A stretch of 13,076 bases of DNA from Sulfurovaceae bacterium. GTDB taxonomy: Bacteria; Campylobacterota; Campylobacteria; Campylobacterales; Sulfurovaceae. The stretch covers positions 1-13,076 of the forward strand of contig JAOZOG010000044.1 in NCBI GenBank assembly GCA_029933395.1. The letters are read 5' to 3'. Of the stretch, positions 6,292-13,076 are shown piece after piece. The notes beneath the pieces were generated by a model. That model did no database searches, was not told the origin of the DNA, and saw only the letters and a list, made by a program, of their open reading frames with translations. Positions within the stretch are counted from its first letter, which is position 1. Each line of letters opens with the position of its first letter. The translations under genes were made by a program, and so were the position numbers.

Positions 6292-6690
6292 CTACGCTTT
6301 TTTCTTCAATTGCAATGATGCAGAGTTTATGCAGTAACGTTCCCCTGTTGGTGTCGGTCCGTCAGGAAAGACATGTCCCAGATGCGCTCCACAGGCGGCA
6401 CATCGGACCTCTGTGCGAGTCATACCGAAACTCTCATCTTTGATGTACTCAATCGCCTCTTTACTGACTGGCTGGAAAAAGCTCGGCCAGCCCGTTCCCG
6501 AGTCAAATTTCGTCTCAGAGGTAAAGAGGGGCGTATCACAACATTTGCAATGGTAGACGCCTTCACTTTTTTCATTCCAGTATTCATTTTGGAAAGGCGG
6601 CTCCGTCCCGTGATTGAGGCAAACACTGTATTCGAGTGGTGTCAGCTCCTTTTTCAGCGCTTCACGGTCGAGTTTGATGGGGTGGGGCAT
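6292..6690 (-). CDS. msrB: Peptide-methionine (R)-S-oxide reductase MsrB
   Basis: This 132-aa single-domain MsrB repairs methionine-R-sulfoxide in proteins. Visible family marks are GTEPPF, the two zinc-binding CxxC pairs (C48/C51 in HCKCC and C97/C100 in RCAAC), SGTGWPSF, HLGHVFPDGP and the catalytic cysteine C120 in RYCINSASL. The usual recycling cysteine in the SGCGWPSF motif is replaced by threonine (T66); C24, just before NHGTEPPF, could take its place. There is no signal peptide, so it is probably cytoplasmic. The ATG at 6690 has AGGAG upstream at 7-8 bp. It is divergent from the TPR gene, and a TATGAT (6727-6722, minus strand) is a possible -10 box. Confidence 0.96.
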   Translation of the reverse strand: MPHPIKLDREALKKELTPLEYSVCLNHGTEPPFQNEYWNEKSEGVYHCKCCDTPLFTSETKFDSGTGWPSFFQPVSKEAIEYIKDESFGMTRTEVRCAACGAHLGHVFPDGPTPTGERYCINSASLQLKKKA

Positions 6691-6817
6691 TTGGTTTCTC
6701 CTGTTTTGTTATTGTCAATGTATCATAGCGCAATAAACGTAATAAATTGCTCTATTTTTTAGAGGTGCTCTTAAGCAATAATCTCCTATCATGTGGCCAC
6801 TATTTATCGGAGCATTT

Positions 6818-7465
6818 ATGACACTTTTTCAATTGATACTTTTTATTGCGGCGCTGGTGATATTTTACCTCTTTTTCAAAAAACTTTTCAGCGAAGACTA
6901 TCCCAGGCGAGGGGTTGATTATGAGGCAAAAAATGCCGATGCCCAGATTGGCGGAATCAGCCGTCCCGATAAGATATTTTCCCGTCCGGCAGTCAAGCCG
7001 GACCGCGTCGAAGAGTTGCTTTCCATTGCGGATGAATCGGTAGAGAAGAGTGATATGCTCGAAGCGAAGAAGGCACTTCAAAGTGCTCTGATACTGGACA
7101 AAGAGAACCCTGATATCCTGAGTCGCTTCGCCTATGTGTTGAACGCGATGAATGATTTTGCCGGCGCAAAAGAGCACTATCTCAAAGTGCTTGAACTTAC
7201 CCCGGATGATGATATGGCAGAATCTTCACTGGCTAATGTGCTGCATCATCTGGGAGAGGATGAGGAGGCACTGAAACATCATCGCCGTGCTATCGATCTG
7301 GATCCTGACTATGCACCTCACTATTTCAACTATGCCAATACACTCTATGATATGGGAGAGAAAGGGGAGGCATTGAAAAATTATGAGAAGGCCTATGCAA
7401 TCGATCCGACACTCAAAGAGGCAGAAGAGATCATCAAGACATTGAAAGAAGGAGGCCAGCTGTGA
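6818..7465 (+). CDS. Membrane-anchored TPR protein
   Basis: I place the start at ATG 6818 (215 aa), because GGAG lies five bases upstream. An in-frame ATG at 6791 has no ribosome binding site and would add nine residues. An N-terminal hydrophobic helix (about 3-20, LFQLILFIAALVIFYLFF) is followed by a basic KK, predicting a membrane anchor with a cytoplasmic body. After a linker come about four tetratricopeptide repeats spanning residues 60-205, with TPR signatures such as AKEHYLKVLELTPDD, ALKHHRRAIDLDPDYAP and ALKNYEKAYAIDP. TPR proteins are scaffolds for assembly or protein binding; the partner is not evident. The stop codon lies inside the start of the next gene (GTGA overlap, 7462-7465), suggesting that the two products act together. 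Confidence 0.88.
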   Translation: MTLFQLILFIAALVIFYLFFKKLFSEDYPRRGVDYEAKNADAQIGGISRPDKIFSRPAVKPDRVEELLSIADESVEKSDMLEAKKALQSALILDKENPDILSRFAYVLNAMNDFAGAKEHYLKVLELTPDDDMAESSLANVLHHLGEDEEALKHHRRAIDLDPDYAPHYFNYANTLYDMGEKGEALKNYEKAYAIDPTLKEAEEIIKTLKEGGQL

Positions 7466-7677
7466 GTACTTGCTTTGTCGATCAGGTCGCAACACCAGAG
7501 ATTTTGCTGCGTGTGACCAATGTATGTGGTGAATGCTATGATGATCTGGTCGAGGGGGAGCCTATCTATTACGATATGCAAAGCTACCGTTATCTGTGTG
7601 AAAAATGCCATGAAGCACTCTGTGAAAGAATGAATGATGAGTGCGAGGTGATCGAAGAGGAGGGACTGTTCGGCTGA
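7462..7677 (+). CDS. Small four-cysteine (zinc-ribbon-like) protein
   Basis: This 71-aa protein starts at GTG 7462, with GGAGG at 7451-7455 inside the end of the TPR gene and a four-base overlap, so translation is coupled. Two CxxC pairs, C22/C25 (NVCGECYDD) and C46/C49 (LCEKCHEALC), sit 20 residues apart, as expected of a zinc ribbon or rubredoxin-like knuckle; C4, C54 and C61 are additional. The tail is strongly acidic (DECEVIEEEG). I do not recognise a named family. The start codon, Shine-Dalgarno sequence and paired cysteines argue that it is a real gene. A role in metal or redox sensing, or as an adaptor of the TPR protein, is inference only. Confidence 0.82.
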   Translation: MSTCFVDQVATPEILLRVTNVCGECYDDLVEGEPIYYDMQSYRYLCEKCHEALCERMNDECEVIEEEGLFG

Positions 7678-7761
7678 TTGCTCGGTTTGCTTCCACTTTT
7701 CTATCTATCTTCTCCGGTGATCCTCTTGGACCCTCAAACCTATCTGAAAATCTAAAGACCT
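7678..7761. other. Short convergent intergenic region, no clear element
   Basis: These 84 bases lie between two convergent stop codons. A distant inverted pair GGTTTG/CAAACC (7684-7689, 7735-7740) is seen, but no convincing terminator with a T tract. A perfect 7-bp stem with a 3-base loop (GCATCAC-ACA-GTGATGC, 7778-7794) lies just inside the coding end of the YceI gene. Confidence 0.4.
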
Positions 7762-8373
7762 TTATTTTGAAATGTTGGCATCACACAGTGATGCGGTCAC
7801 AGCAGTATGAAATCCGATTGTGACATCCCGCCAGGTTTTCCCCTTGTGCAGTTCAAAACAGCTTTTGTTGATCGAGGAGAGAGCGGGGAGGGCATTGAAG
7901 TCGGCGAGATCGATGGCACCGGTAGCATTGAACTGCTCTTTTTCATAGCGGTACGTCATCGGAATCACCAGGGATTTTCCATTCATAGTGATCGCCACGG
8001 TGAGGGTGCCGGTTCTTGGCTTTCCCTTGGTGCGAGGATCAGCTTTGATAGATTGGATCGTCCCTTCGATTTTACCTCCGGTCATTTTATTGAAGAAGAA
8101 TTGAACCAGTTTGACATCTCTGTCGGGATTGCCGCTGTCGACTTTGCCAGTATCGATCACGACTTTGGAGCCGACAAAGAGTTCTTTGAAATTTTTGCCT
8201 TCCAGGGCGGCAGGTGTATAGTCGACGGAGGTGAATTTTCCTCCGACACCGATTTTCCCCAGCGTTTTATAGGCTTTCCATATCACATCGATATTTTTAG
8301 GCTGTGTCAGGAGGCATCCGCCCGCGTGACCTGCCGTATAGAGCAGGCCCAGTGCCAGTAGTATCTTTTTCAT
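7762..8373 (-). CDS. YceI-family periplasmic protein
   Basis: The 203-aa protein has a signal peptide (MKKILLALGLLYTAGHA, cleavage near residue 17). A YceI-like lipocalin-type beta-barrel domain follows: IDVIWKAYKTLGKIGVGGKFTSVDYTP at its start, SKVVIDTGKVDSGNPDRDVKLVQFFF in the middle, GTLTVAITMNGKSLVIPMTY and AIDLADFNALPALSSIN near the end. YceI proteins bind polyisoprenoid or other amphiphilic lipids in the periplasm. Three cysteines (C20, C172, C197) could allow a disulfide; C20 lies near the signal cleavage site, but AGGC is a poor lipobox. Its start overlaps the stop of the DUF302 gene by four bases (ATGA, 8373-8370), with GGAGG close upstream, so it is the coupled last gene of the ychF cluster. 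Confidence 0.85.
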   Translation of the reverse strand: MKKILLALGLLYTAGHAGGCLLTQPKNIDVIWKAYKTLGKIGVGGKFTSVDYTPAALEGKNFKELFVGSKVVIDTGKVDSGNPDRDVKLVQFFFNKMTGGKIEGTIQSIKADPRTKGKPRTGTLTVAITMNGKSLVIPMTYRYEKEQFNATGAIDLADFNALPALSSINKSCFELHKGKTWRDVTIGFHTAVTASLCDANISK

Positions 8374-8951
8374 TCTTCCTCCCTGGATGGTGTTGTTCGA
8401 TTGGTTTCAGTCGGTTCTTCGCTTTGTATCGATTGGGTCTCTCTATCGTTTTTGTCTGAGTTGCTGGAGTTTTCAGCTGCTTCTTTGGAGCTTTTGTCTG
8501 CCATCGCGTCAGCCAGAGACTGCAGTGCGATATTGGCTTTCGTGATGATTGCGAGACATTTTTTGTCTTTGATATTGTGTTTGAGCGTATAGTACTCCGG
8601 ATTGGTATAGGAGATCCAACTATCCCCTTCGTAGTCCGTATAGAAGAGCATCCTGAGGGGAAGATCCATTCCCATCGTTTGATTGCATTGCATCAGCACT
8701 GTGCCCATTTTGGGATTGCCGAAGACGACGACTGTGTTGGGAAGAAGCTGCATCTCCGAGTTTTTGGCATTTTGCGCATGGTCGATGACCTGGAATAGAG
8801 AGAGGCCTTTCTCTTCCAGGATCTTTTCGAAACGTGCCACTCCCTCTTTGGTGGTATATTTGCTCTTGACCGTTTCGATAAATGTACCCTTCTTGTTTTC
8901 GCAACCGGCAAACAAAAGGATTAGAGCAATCAGCAGTAAAACTTTTTTCAT
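8370..8951 (-). CDS. DUF302 lipoprotein
   Basis: The 193-aa protein starts with a clear lipoprotein signal (LLLIALILLFAGC, lipidated C17). A DUF302 domain follows at about 30-140: TKEGVARFEKILEEKGLSLFQVIDHAQNA, LLPNTVVVFGNPKMGT and LPLRMLFYTDYEGDSWISYTNPEYY. The biochemical role of DUF302 is not established. The last 45 residues form a low-complexity Ser/Glu/Asn-rich tail without predicted fold. The ATG at 8951 has GGAG eight bases upstream. It lies 21 bp after ychF and overlaps the YceI gene by four bases, forming a likely three-gene operon. Confidence 0.87.
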   Translation of the reverse strand: MKKVLLLIALILLFAGCENKKGTFIETVKSKYTTKEGVARFEKILEEKGLSLFQVIDHAQNAKNSEMQLLPNTVVVFGNPKMGTVLMQCNQTMGMDLPLRMLFYTDYEGDSWISYTNPEYYTLKHNIKDKKCLAIITKANIALQSLADAMADKSSKEAAENSSNSDKNDRETQSIQSEEPTETNRTTPSREEE

Positions 8952-8972
8952 ATTATGTCTCCTCTCTTGTGA

Positions 8973-10076
8973 TTATACATTGAACCTGAAGTGCATCACA
9001 TCGCCATCCTGGACGATATACTCTTTGCCCTCCAGGCGCATTTTCCCTGCCTCCTTGGCGCCATGTTCACCACCATACTGGACGAAATCTTCATAGGAGA
9101 TCACCTCTGCACGGATGAACCCTTTTTCAAAATCATTATGAATCACCGCTGCCGCTTTGGGGGCTGTGGTGTTTTGGCGAATCGTCCATGCACGGACCTC
9201 CTTGACGCCTGCCGTAAAGTAGCTCATCAGCCCCAGTTTGGCAAAACCTTTGCGGATGATCTGGTCGAGTCCGCTCTCTTCGACGCCCAGGGACTCCAGC
9301 ATTTCCGCCTTCTCTTCCTCTTCGAAACCGACCATCTCTTCCTCGATCTTGGCACAGAGTTTGATCACTTCCGCATTTCTGGAGGCGGCATACGCCTTGA
9401 GTTTCTGTACATACTCATTGTCCTCTTCGAGTCCCTCTTCATCGACATTGGCCCCATAGATGATCTCTTTTCCTGTGAGAAAACGCAGATCCCGATCCAT
9501 CTGGATAAAGGCATCATCTTCTTTCAGTTCAAACGTCGAGACAGGATTACCCTCTTCGATATGTGCCATCAGTTTTTCCGCGATCTCCAGCTGTGCTTTG
9601 GCATCCCTGTCGTTGCCTCTGGCTTTTCTCTGCAGTGAATCGATACGTTTTTCGAGCTGATCCAGGTCGGAAAAGAGCAGCTCCTGCTCGATGATCTCCG
9701 CATCCCGAATCGGATCGATAGAACCCTCCACGTGGGTGATATTTTCATCTTCAAAGCATCTGACGATCTGCAGAATCACCTCTGTCTCCCGGATATTGGA
9801 GAGGAATTTGTTTCCCAACCCTTCTCCCTTGCTTGCACCCTTGACCAGGCCGGCAATATCGACGAAATCGAGTGTCGAAAACTGAATTCTTTCCGGATTG
9901 ACGATTTTCGCCAGCTCGTCGAGTCGGCTGTCCGGCACCGGTACCACTGCTTTGTTGGGTTCAATCGTACAAAAAGGGTAATTTGCACTCTCCGCATTCT
10001 GTGCTTTTGTCAGCGCATTGAATGTTGTCGATTTCCCAACATTGGGTAATCCTACCAGTCCTATTCCCAGTCCCAT
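8973..10076 (-). CDS. ychF: Redox-regulated ATPase YchF (OLA1/Obg-like)
   Basis: The 367-aa start at ATG 10076 is preferred: GAGGAG lies eight bases upstream, and the product begins MGLGIGLVGLPNVGKST as is usual for the family. A GTG at 10085 would overlap that ribosome binding site. The G-domain shows G1 GLPNVGKST (residues 9-17), G3 DIAGLVKGASKGEGLGNKFL and a non-canonical G4 NVDE in place of NKxD, which explains the ATP preference of YchF. A coiled-coil insertion (about 128-165) and the C-terminal TGS domain (about 280-367, ending EGKEYIVQDGDVMHFRFNV) complete it. YchF binds ribosomes and has been linked to oxidative-stress responses. It is the first gene of a minus-strand cluster with DUF302 and YceI genes. 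Confidence 0.97.
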   Translation of the reverse strand: MGLGIGLVGLPNVGKSTTFNALTKAQNAESANYPFCTIEPNKAVVPVPDSRLDELAKIVNPERIQFSTLDFVDIAGLVKGASKGEGLGNKFLSNIRETEVILQIVRCFEDENITHVEGSIDPIRDAEIIEQELLFSDLDQLEKRIDSLQRKARGNDRDAKAQLEIAEKLMAHIEEGNPVSTFELKEDDAFIQMDRDLRFLTGKEIIYGANVDEEGLEEDNEYVQKLKAYAASRNAEVIKLCAKIEEEMVGFEEEEKAEMLESLGVEESGLDQIIRKGFAKLGLMSYFTAGVKEVRAWTIRQNTTAPKAAAVIHNDFEKGFIRAEVISYEDFVQYGGEHGAKEAGKMRLEGKEYIVQDGDVMHFRFNV

Positions 10077-10136
10077 TTGATTCACTCCTCTTTGTATAGA
10101 TAGTTAATATTTCAATACTATTCTGTTTGTTTCGGG

Positions 10137-10142
10137 ATTATA
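10137..10142 (-). promoter_or_regulatory. -10 box of the ychF operon
   Basis: A perfect TATAAT reads on the minus strand (10142-10137), 61 bp before the ychF ATG. Just upstream are two small palindromes, CCAAA-N7-TTTGG (10144-10160) and CGTAC-N5-GTACG (10161-10175), covering the place of the -35 box. No consensus -35 hexamer is seen. Confidence 0.4.
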
Positions 10143-10263
10143 GCCAAAGGGTGCTTTTGGCGTACTTCCGGTACGGATGAATCACTCTTCCCTGCAAAAG
10201 ATAAAATGAGCTTAAAAAACCAAATAGAATTTCGAGTGAAATATTTCGCAAGGAGAATCAGGA

Positions 10264-10269
10264 TATACT
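10264..10269 (+). promoter_or_regulatory. Putative -10 box of the AsmA-like gene
   Basis: TATACT lies 67 bp before the TTG start of the AsmA-like gene, immediately before the Fur-box-like repeat. This would put the transcription start inside that repeat. No clear -35 box is visible 17 bp upstream. Confidence 0.35.
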
Positions 10270-10290
10270 CTATCATTATCATTATCATTC
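10270..10290. promoter_or_regulatory. Fur-box-like site
   Basis: Read on the minus strand, the site contains GATAAT, GATAAT and GATAGA in tandem, matching the first 12 of 19 bases of the classical Fur consensus exactly and 14 of 19 overall. Three head-to-tail hexamers are the known minimal Fur-binding array. The site overlaps the expected start of transcription of the AsmA-like gene, the position of a repressor site. It could also be a chance simple repeat (ATTATC units on the plus strand). Confidence 0.5.
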
Positions 10291-10335
10291 AGAAGAGTCA
10301 TCAAAATGGCTGTTCCTTATCTAAAGGAGTCTCTA

Positions 10336-13076
10336 TTGTCTACACATAATCAATCAAGCTTTTCATCCTGGGCCAAGCGGATTTTTCTCCTGCTGCTCTT
10401 TTTGGAGTTTCTCTATGTCGTTACATTCAACGTGCTGCTGAACTCGTCTTATCTGCGTGACCGGGTCAATGCTGTCGAGTCTAACAAAATTCAGATCAAG
10501 TGGGAGTCTGCCTGGACCTTTTATCCGGCAAGAATTCATGCGGAGAATCTGACGGTCGAAGGAGAGTCTGGATCAAAGGCTTGGCAGGCTGACATCGGAA
10601 CAGCTTCTGCCTCCTTCTCTCTTCTCTCCCTGATAGGACACAGCGTCAAGGTGTGCGATGTTGAAGTCAAAGATATTTCCTATAAAGAGCAGGCAGTGTT
10701 GTCTTCATCCGATGCAAGTGCATCTGTAGCGGAATCTGCGATGAAAGAAGAAACAGGAAACCTGGAGGCTGCCGGAACTGAAGGGGGGCAGAAGCAGCAC
10801 AATCCATGGCCGGTAGAGCTGAAAGGCATCAAAATCTCCGGAGATCATACGATCGAGAGTCAGCAATTCAAAGCACGACTGACAGGTGGAATCGATGCTG
10901 ATCTTCATATCGTTACAGAGGAGGGCCTGCTTTCGGCGGACAAGGGTGCGATCGATATCACCGTTCAAAAACTTCTCTCTGCCGAGGGAGAGGAGATCGC
11001 ACAGAATGCCAAAATCAAAACAGCATTCAGGATTTCACCGCTTGCCTACAAAGAGGAGAGAAAGGGTAGCCTGTTGGAGCATCTGACGCTTGACAGTGCC
11101 GTCACTGCGCAGATGAAAAATCTAAGTGTTTTCGATGCGCAACTGAAGCGTGTCAAAGGTGTGCAATTGAGTGGAAAAGGAACACTGAAGAGTCGTATCA
11201 GACTCGAAAGTGGCAAACTGCTTCCCGATACAAAAGTGCAAATCGATGCGGATAAACTCTTTATCCGAAAAAATAAATATTCGGTACGCGGCAATGGTGC
11301 GATCACATTGGCAGTAGAAAAAAACAGCCCGGATCTTCTGGAGGCAAAAGTCACCTTTGGAAAATATATGGTTTATCGGGATGAAGGAATCGAGAATGGA
11401 AAAATAAAGGTTTCCCTTTTCCATGGCAAGGGATTGACCCTTCTGGCAAAGGCAAATACTACCCTCTACCCAAAAGCGAAAGGGCAACTGCCCCTGAGCT
11501 CTGTCGGATTTGAACTTCCGCCTGTGGTGGTCGATGACTTGAGCCTGCTTCAGCAGTATATTCCCAAAAAATGGAACTTGGCCCTCTGGGGAGGAAAGGG
11601 TACACTTCAGGCCAGGGCAACTATTCTTGAGAAAGAGTTGAATGCCTCCGTTAAACTACTTTCGAAAAAGACAGAGATCCGATTCAACAATCAGGCACTC
11701 AAAAGTGATCTGAATCTGGATATCAGATCGAAGGTGACGATGGAGCCGTCACTTTATGCAGATATCACAGGCAGTTCTATCTCGCTGACCAATACAATAC
11801 TTGCCGGCAAAAAAGAGTCGAACGTAAAAGTATCGAAGCCCTGGCATACAAAAGTGGCTGTCGAAAAAGGAAAAGTGGCGCTTCTTGTGGCGGATATGAA
11901 AGGGATCGATACATTGCCTGCACTCTTGAAAAAATATAAACCCAAAGAGATTTTCGCCAATGCCGAGGGTGAGCTGACCCTTGGCGGAGATATCTCCCGC
12001 CTTGAATGGATCAATCTGTTGGCAAAAAGTTCCCTGGATCTTTCGCTGAAAGGCAGCGGTATCATTGAGGGCAAGCTTCTGGTCAAGCAGGGAAAATTGA
12101 TGCCAAAAAGTGGGATGATGATTCTGTCGAAAAATCTCGAAGTGGGATTGCTTGATTATCTTTTCGATGGAGAGGGGAGTCTAATTGTCCAAAAGGGTGA
12201 ACGTGATACGATCCCCCTTCTCTATGCGATGGAGTACAGCAATGCGACACTCAAACACAAAAACGACAAAGAGCCGATGATCGAGGCGGTAAAAATGAGG
12301 CTGGAGAGAGCGGCAGGAAGATCCAATAGCAATGGATCCAGATGGGACAAACCGCTGCATCTTCAAATAGATTCAGCCAAAGTAAAAAGTCTCGCACTTT
12401 ACAACCAATACCTGCCCAAGAATTCACCTTTTACATTTATCTCGGGAAGTGCCGATTTGAAATCCGATATTACGCTGGAGAATAACAATACCCAAGGCTA
12501 TATCACACTGGTCAGTGATGGAATGAAGATGCGTGTGGATGAGCAGGAGATCGCTGCAAGATTACGTGTCGATACCAGAATCGTCAGCGGAGAACCGCAG
12601 AAAATGCTTTTTGACATCTCCGGTTCCTCGATTCTGCTCGATCAGGCGAGAGTAGCAGGAGAAAAAGCAGCGCACAGTGATGCAGACTGGCGTCTCAAGA
12701 TCGACATGAAAAAGGCGGAAATTATCTGGAAGAAACCTCTCTGGTTGAAGGCGGAGACTTCTCTGGCAATGAAAGATTCCAAACCTATTGTCGCGATGAT
12801 TGAAAACGGTAACAGCAAGTTTTCATTTATCACCAAAATGCTGGTCGTAGAAAATCTCCAGGGTGAAGCAAAGATCACTATGGAGAATCAGGCGATCAGA
12901 ATCCCCTATGCGATGGTCAAAGGCGGCAAGGTTGAAGTGGATGCCAAAGCCATTTTTGATAGCAGTCGCCGTGATGGCGTATTGCTTGTCAAGCATCCCA
13001 ACTTCAGGGTGCTTGTGAAAAAAGAGGGAGAGAAGAAAAGTTTCGATCTCTTCAGTGCGCAGAAGAGTTTTGACAG
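10336..13076 (+). CDS. Large AsmA-like envelope protein, 3' end outside window
   Basis: The frame runs open from 10240 to the window edge and gives 913 residues from the preferred start, TTG 10336, which has AAAGGAG six bases upstream. An in-frame ATG at 10306 has no comparable ribosome binding site. The N-terminus has one transmembrane helix (about residues 15-33, RIFLLLLFLEFLYVVTFNVLL). It is followed by the AsmA-type opening (DRVNAVESNKIQIKWESAWTFYPARIHAENLTVEGES): strands that precede a long series of repetitive beta segments. A Ser/Ala/Glu/Gly-rich linker lies near residues 125-155. The rest is alternating beta strands such as LNLDIRSKVTMEPSLYADITGS and SADLKSDITLENN, typical of AsmA/YhdP/TamB-type bridges that carry phospholipid between membranes. 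Exact subfamily is not resolved. The periplasmic location is inferred from the single N-terminal anchor. Confidence 0.82.
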   Translation, partial: MSTHNQSSFSSWAKRIFLLLLFLEFLYVVTFNVLLNSSYLRDRVNAVESNKIQIKWESAWTFYPARIHAENLTVEGESGSKAWQADIGTASASFSLLSLIGHSVKVCDVEVKDISYKEQAVLSSSDASASVAESAMKEETGNLEAAGTEGGQKQHNPWPVELKGIKISGDHTIESQQFKARLTGGIDADLHIVTEEGLLSADKGAIDITVQKLLSAEGEEIAQNAKIKTAFRISPLAYKEERKGSLLEHLTLDSAVTAQMKNLSVFDAQLKRVKGVQLSGKGTLKSRIRLESGKLLPDTKVQIDADKLFIRKNKYSVRGNGAITLAVEKNSPDLLEAKVTFGKYMVYRDEGIENGKIKVSLFHGKGLTLLAKANTTLYPKAKGQLPLSSVGFELPPVVVDDLSLLQQYIPKKWNLALWGGKGTLQARATILEKELNASVKLLSKKTEIRFNNQALKSDLNLDIRSKVTMEPSLYADITGSSISLTNTILAGKKESNVKVSKPWHTKVAVEKGKVALLVADMKGIDTLPALLKKYKPKEIFANAEGELTLGGDISRLEWINLLAKSSLDLSLKGSGIIEGKLLVKQGKLMPKSGMMILSKNLEVGLLDYLFDGEGSLIVQKGERDTIPLLYAMEYSNATLKHKNDKEPMIEAVKMRLERAAGRSNSNGSRWDKPLHLQIDSAKVKSLALYNQYLPKNSPFTFISGSADLKSDITLENNNTQGYITLVSDGMKMRVDEQEIAARLRVDTRIVSGEPQKMLFDISGSSILLDQARVAGEKAAHSDADWRLKIDMKKAEIIWKKPLWLKAETSLAMKDSKPIVAMIENGNSKFSFITKMLVVENLQGEAKITMENQAIRIPYAMVKGGKVEVDAKAIFDSSRRDGVLLVKHPNFRVLVKKEGEKKSFDLFSAQKSFD

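Noticed and set aside
7778..7794. Perfect GCATCAC-ACA-GTGATGC hairpin as a terminator for the YceI operon
   Set aside because: It lies inside the coding sequence before the stop codon and is not followed by a T tract on the minus strand.
8991..9638. Plus-strand open frame (215 aa) opposite ychF
   Set aside because: Antisense shadow of a highly conserved housekeeping gene with full G motifs and TGS domain.

Overview
The window looks like a chromosomal stretch from a free-living Campylobacterota (Epsilonproteobacteria) relative, of the Sulfurovum/Sulfurimonas kind. This is inferred from a stand-alone CetB/Aer-type PAS protein, the style of the MscS, YceI and DUF302 envelope proteins, clear TATAAT -10 boxes with poor -35 boxes, and frequent GTG/TTG starts. 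It is gene-dense (14 coding regions, no gene-free stretch above 300 bp). I see no tRNA, rRNA, CRISPR array, transposase, prophage or classical defence system.

Layout. Bases 2-535 hold the 3' part of a SAM-dependent methyltransferase, followed on the same strand by a MoxR-type AAA+ ATPase (568-1575). The AAA+ gene and the convergent PAS gene are separated by a REP doublet (REPIN-like element, 1596-1664): two inverted copies of a GTAG-headed palindrome. On the minus strand come an MscS-type mechanosensitive channel, a translationally coupled LysM-NlpC/P60 peptidoglycan hydrolase, and the PAS gene with its own extended -10 promoter. Further right, still on the minus strand, are a beta-propeller lipoprotein with one histidine near each likely blade start (4886-6169) and msrB (6292-6690). 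Divergent from msrB is a coupled pair: a membrane-anchored TPR protein and a 71-aa four-cysteine protein. A minus-strand cluster ychF - DUF302 lipoprotein - YceI protein follows (10076 down to 7762). The last gene, running off the right edge, is a large AsmA-like envelope protein starting at TTG 10336 behind a Fur-box-like sequence.

How the parts fit. Most genes act at the cell envelope: turgor relief (MscS), wall cleavage (NlpC/P60), lipoproteins (propeller, DUF302), a periplasmic YceI protein, and probable inter-membrane lipid handling (AsmA-like). Redox and stress themes recur (MsrB, YchF, Aer-type PAS, Fur-box-like site). Four-base overlaps at 2903-2906, 7462-7465 and 8370-8373 indicate translational coupling of three gene pairs. 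I do not see one coherent new multi-gene system. The items most worth following are the REPIN-like doublet, the histidine-lined propeller lipoprotein, the AAA+ gene with no adjacent VWA partner, and the possibly iron-regulated AsmA-like gene.
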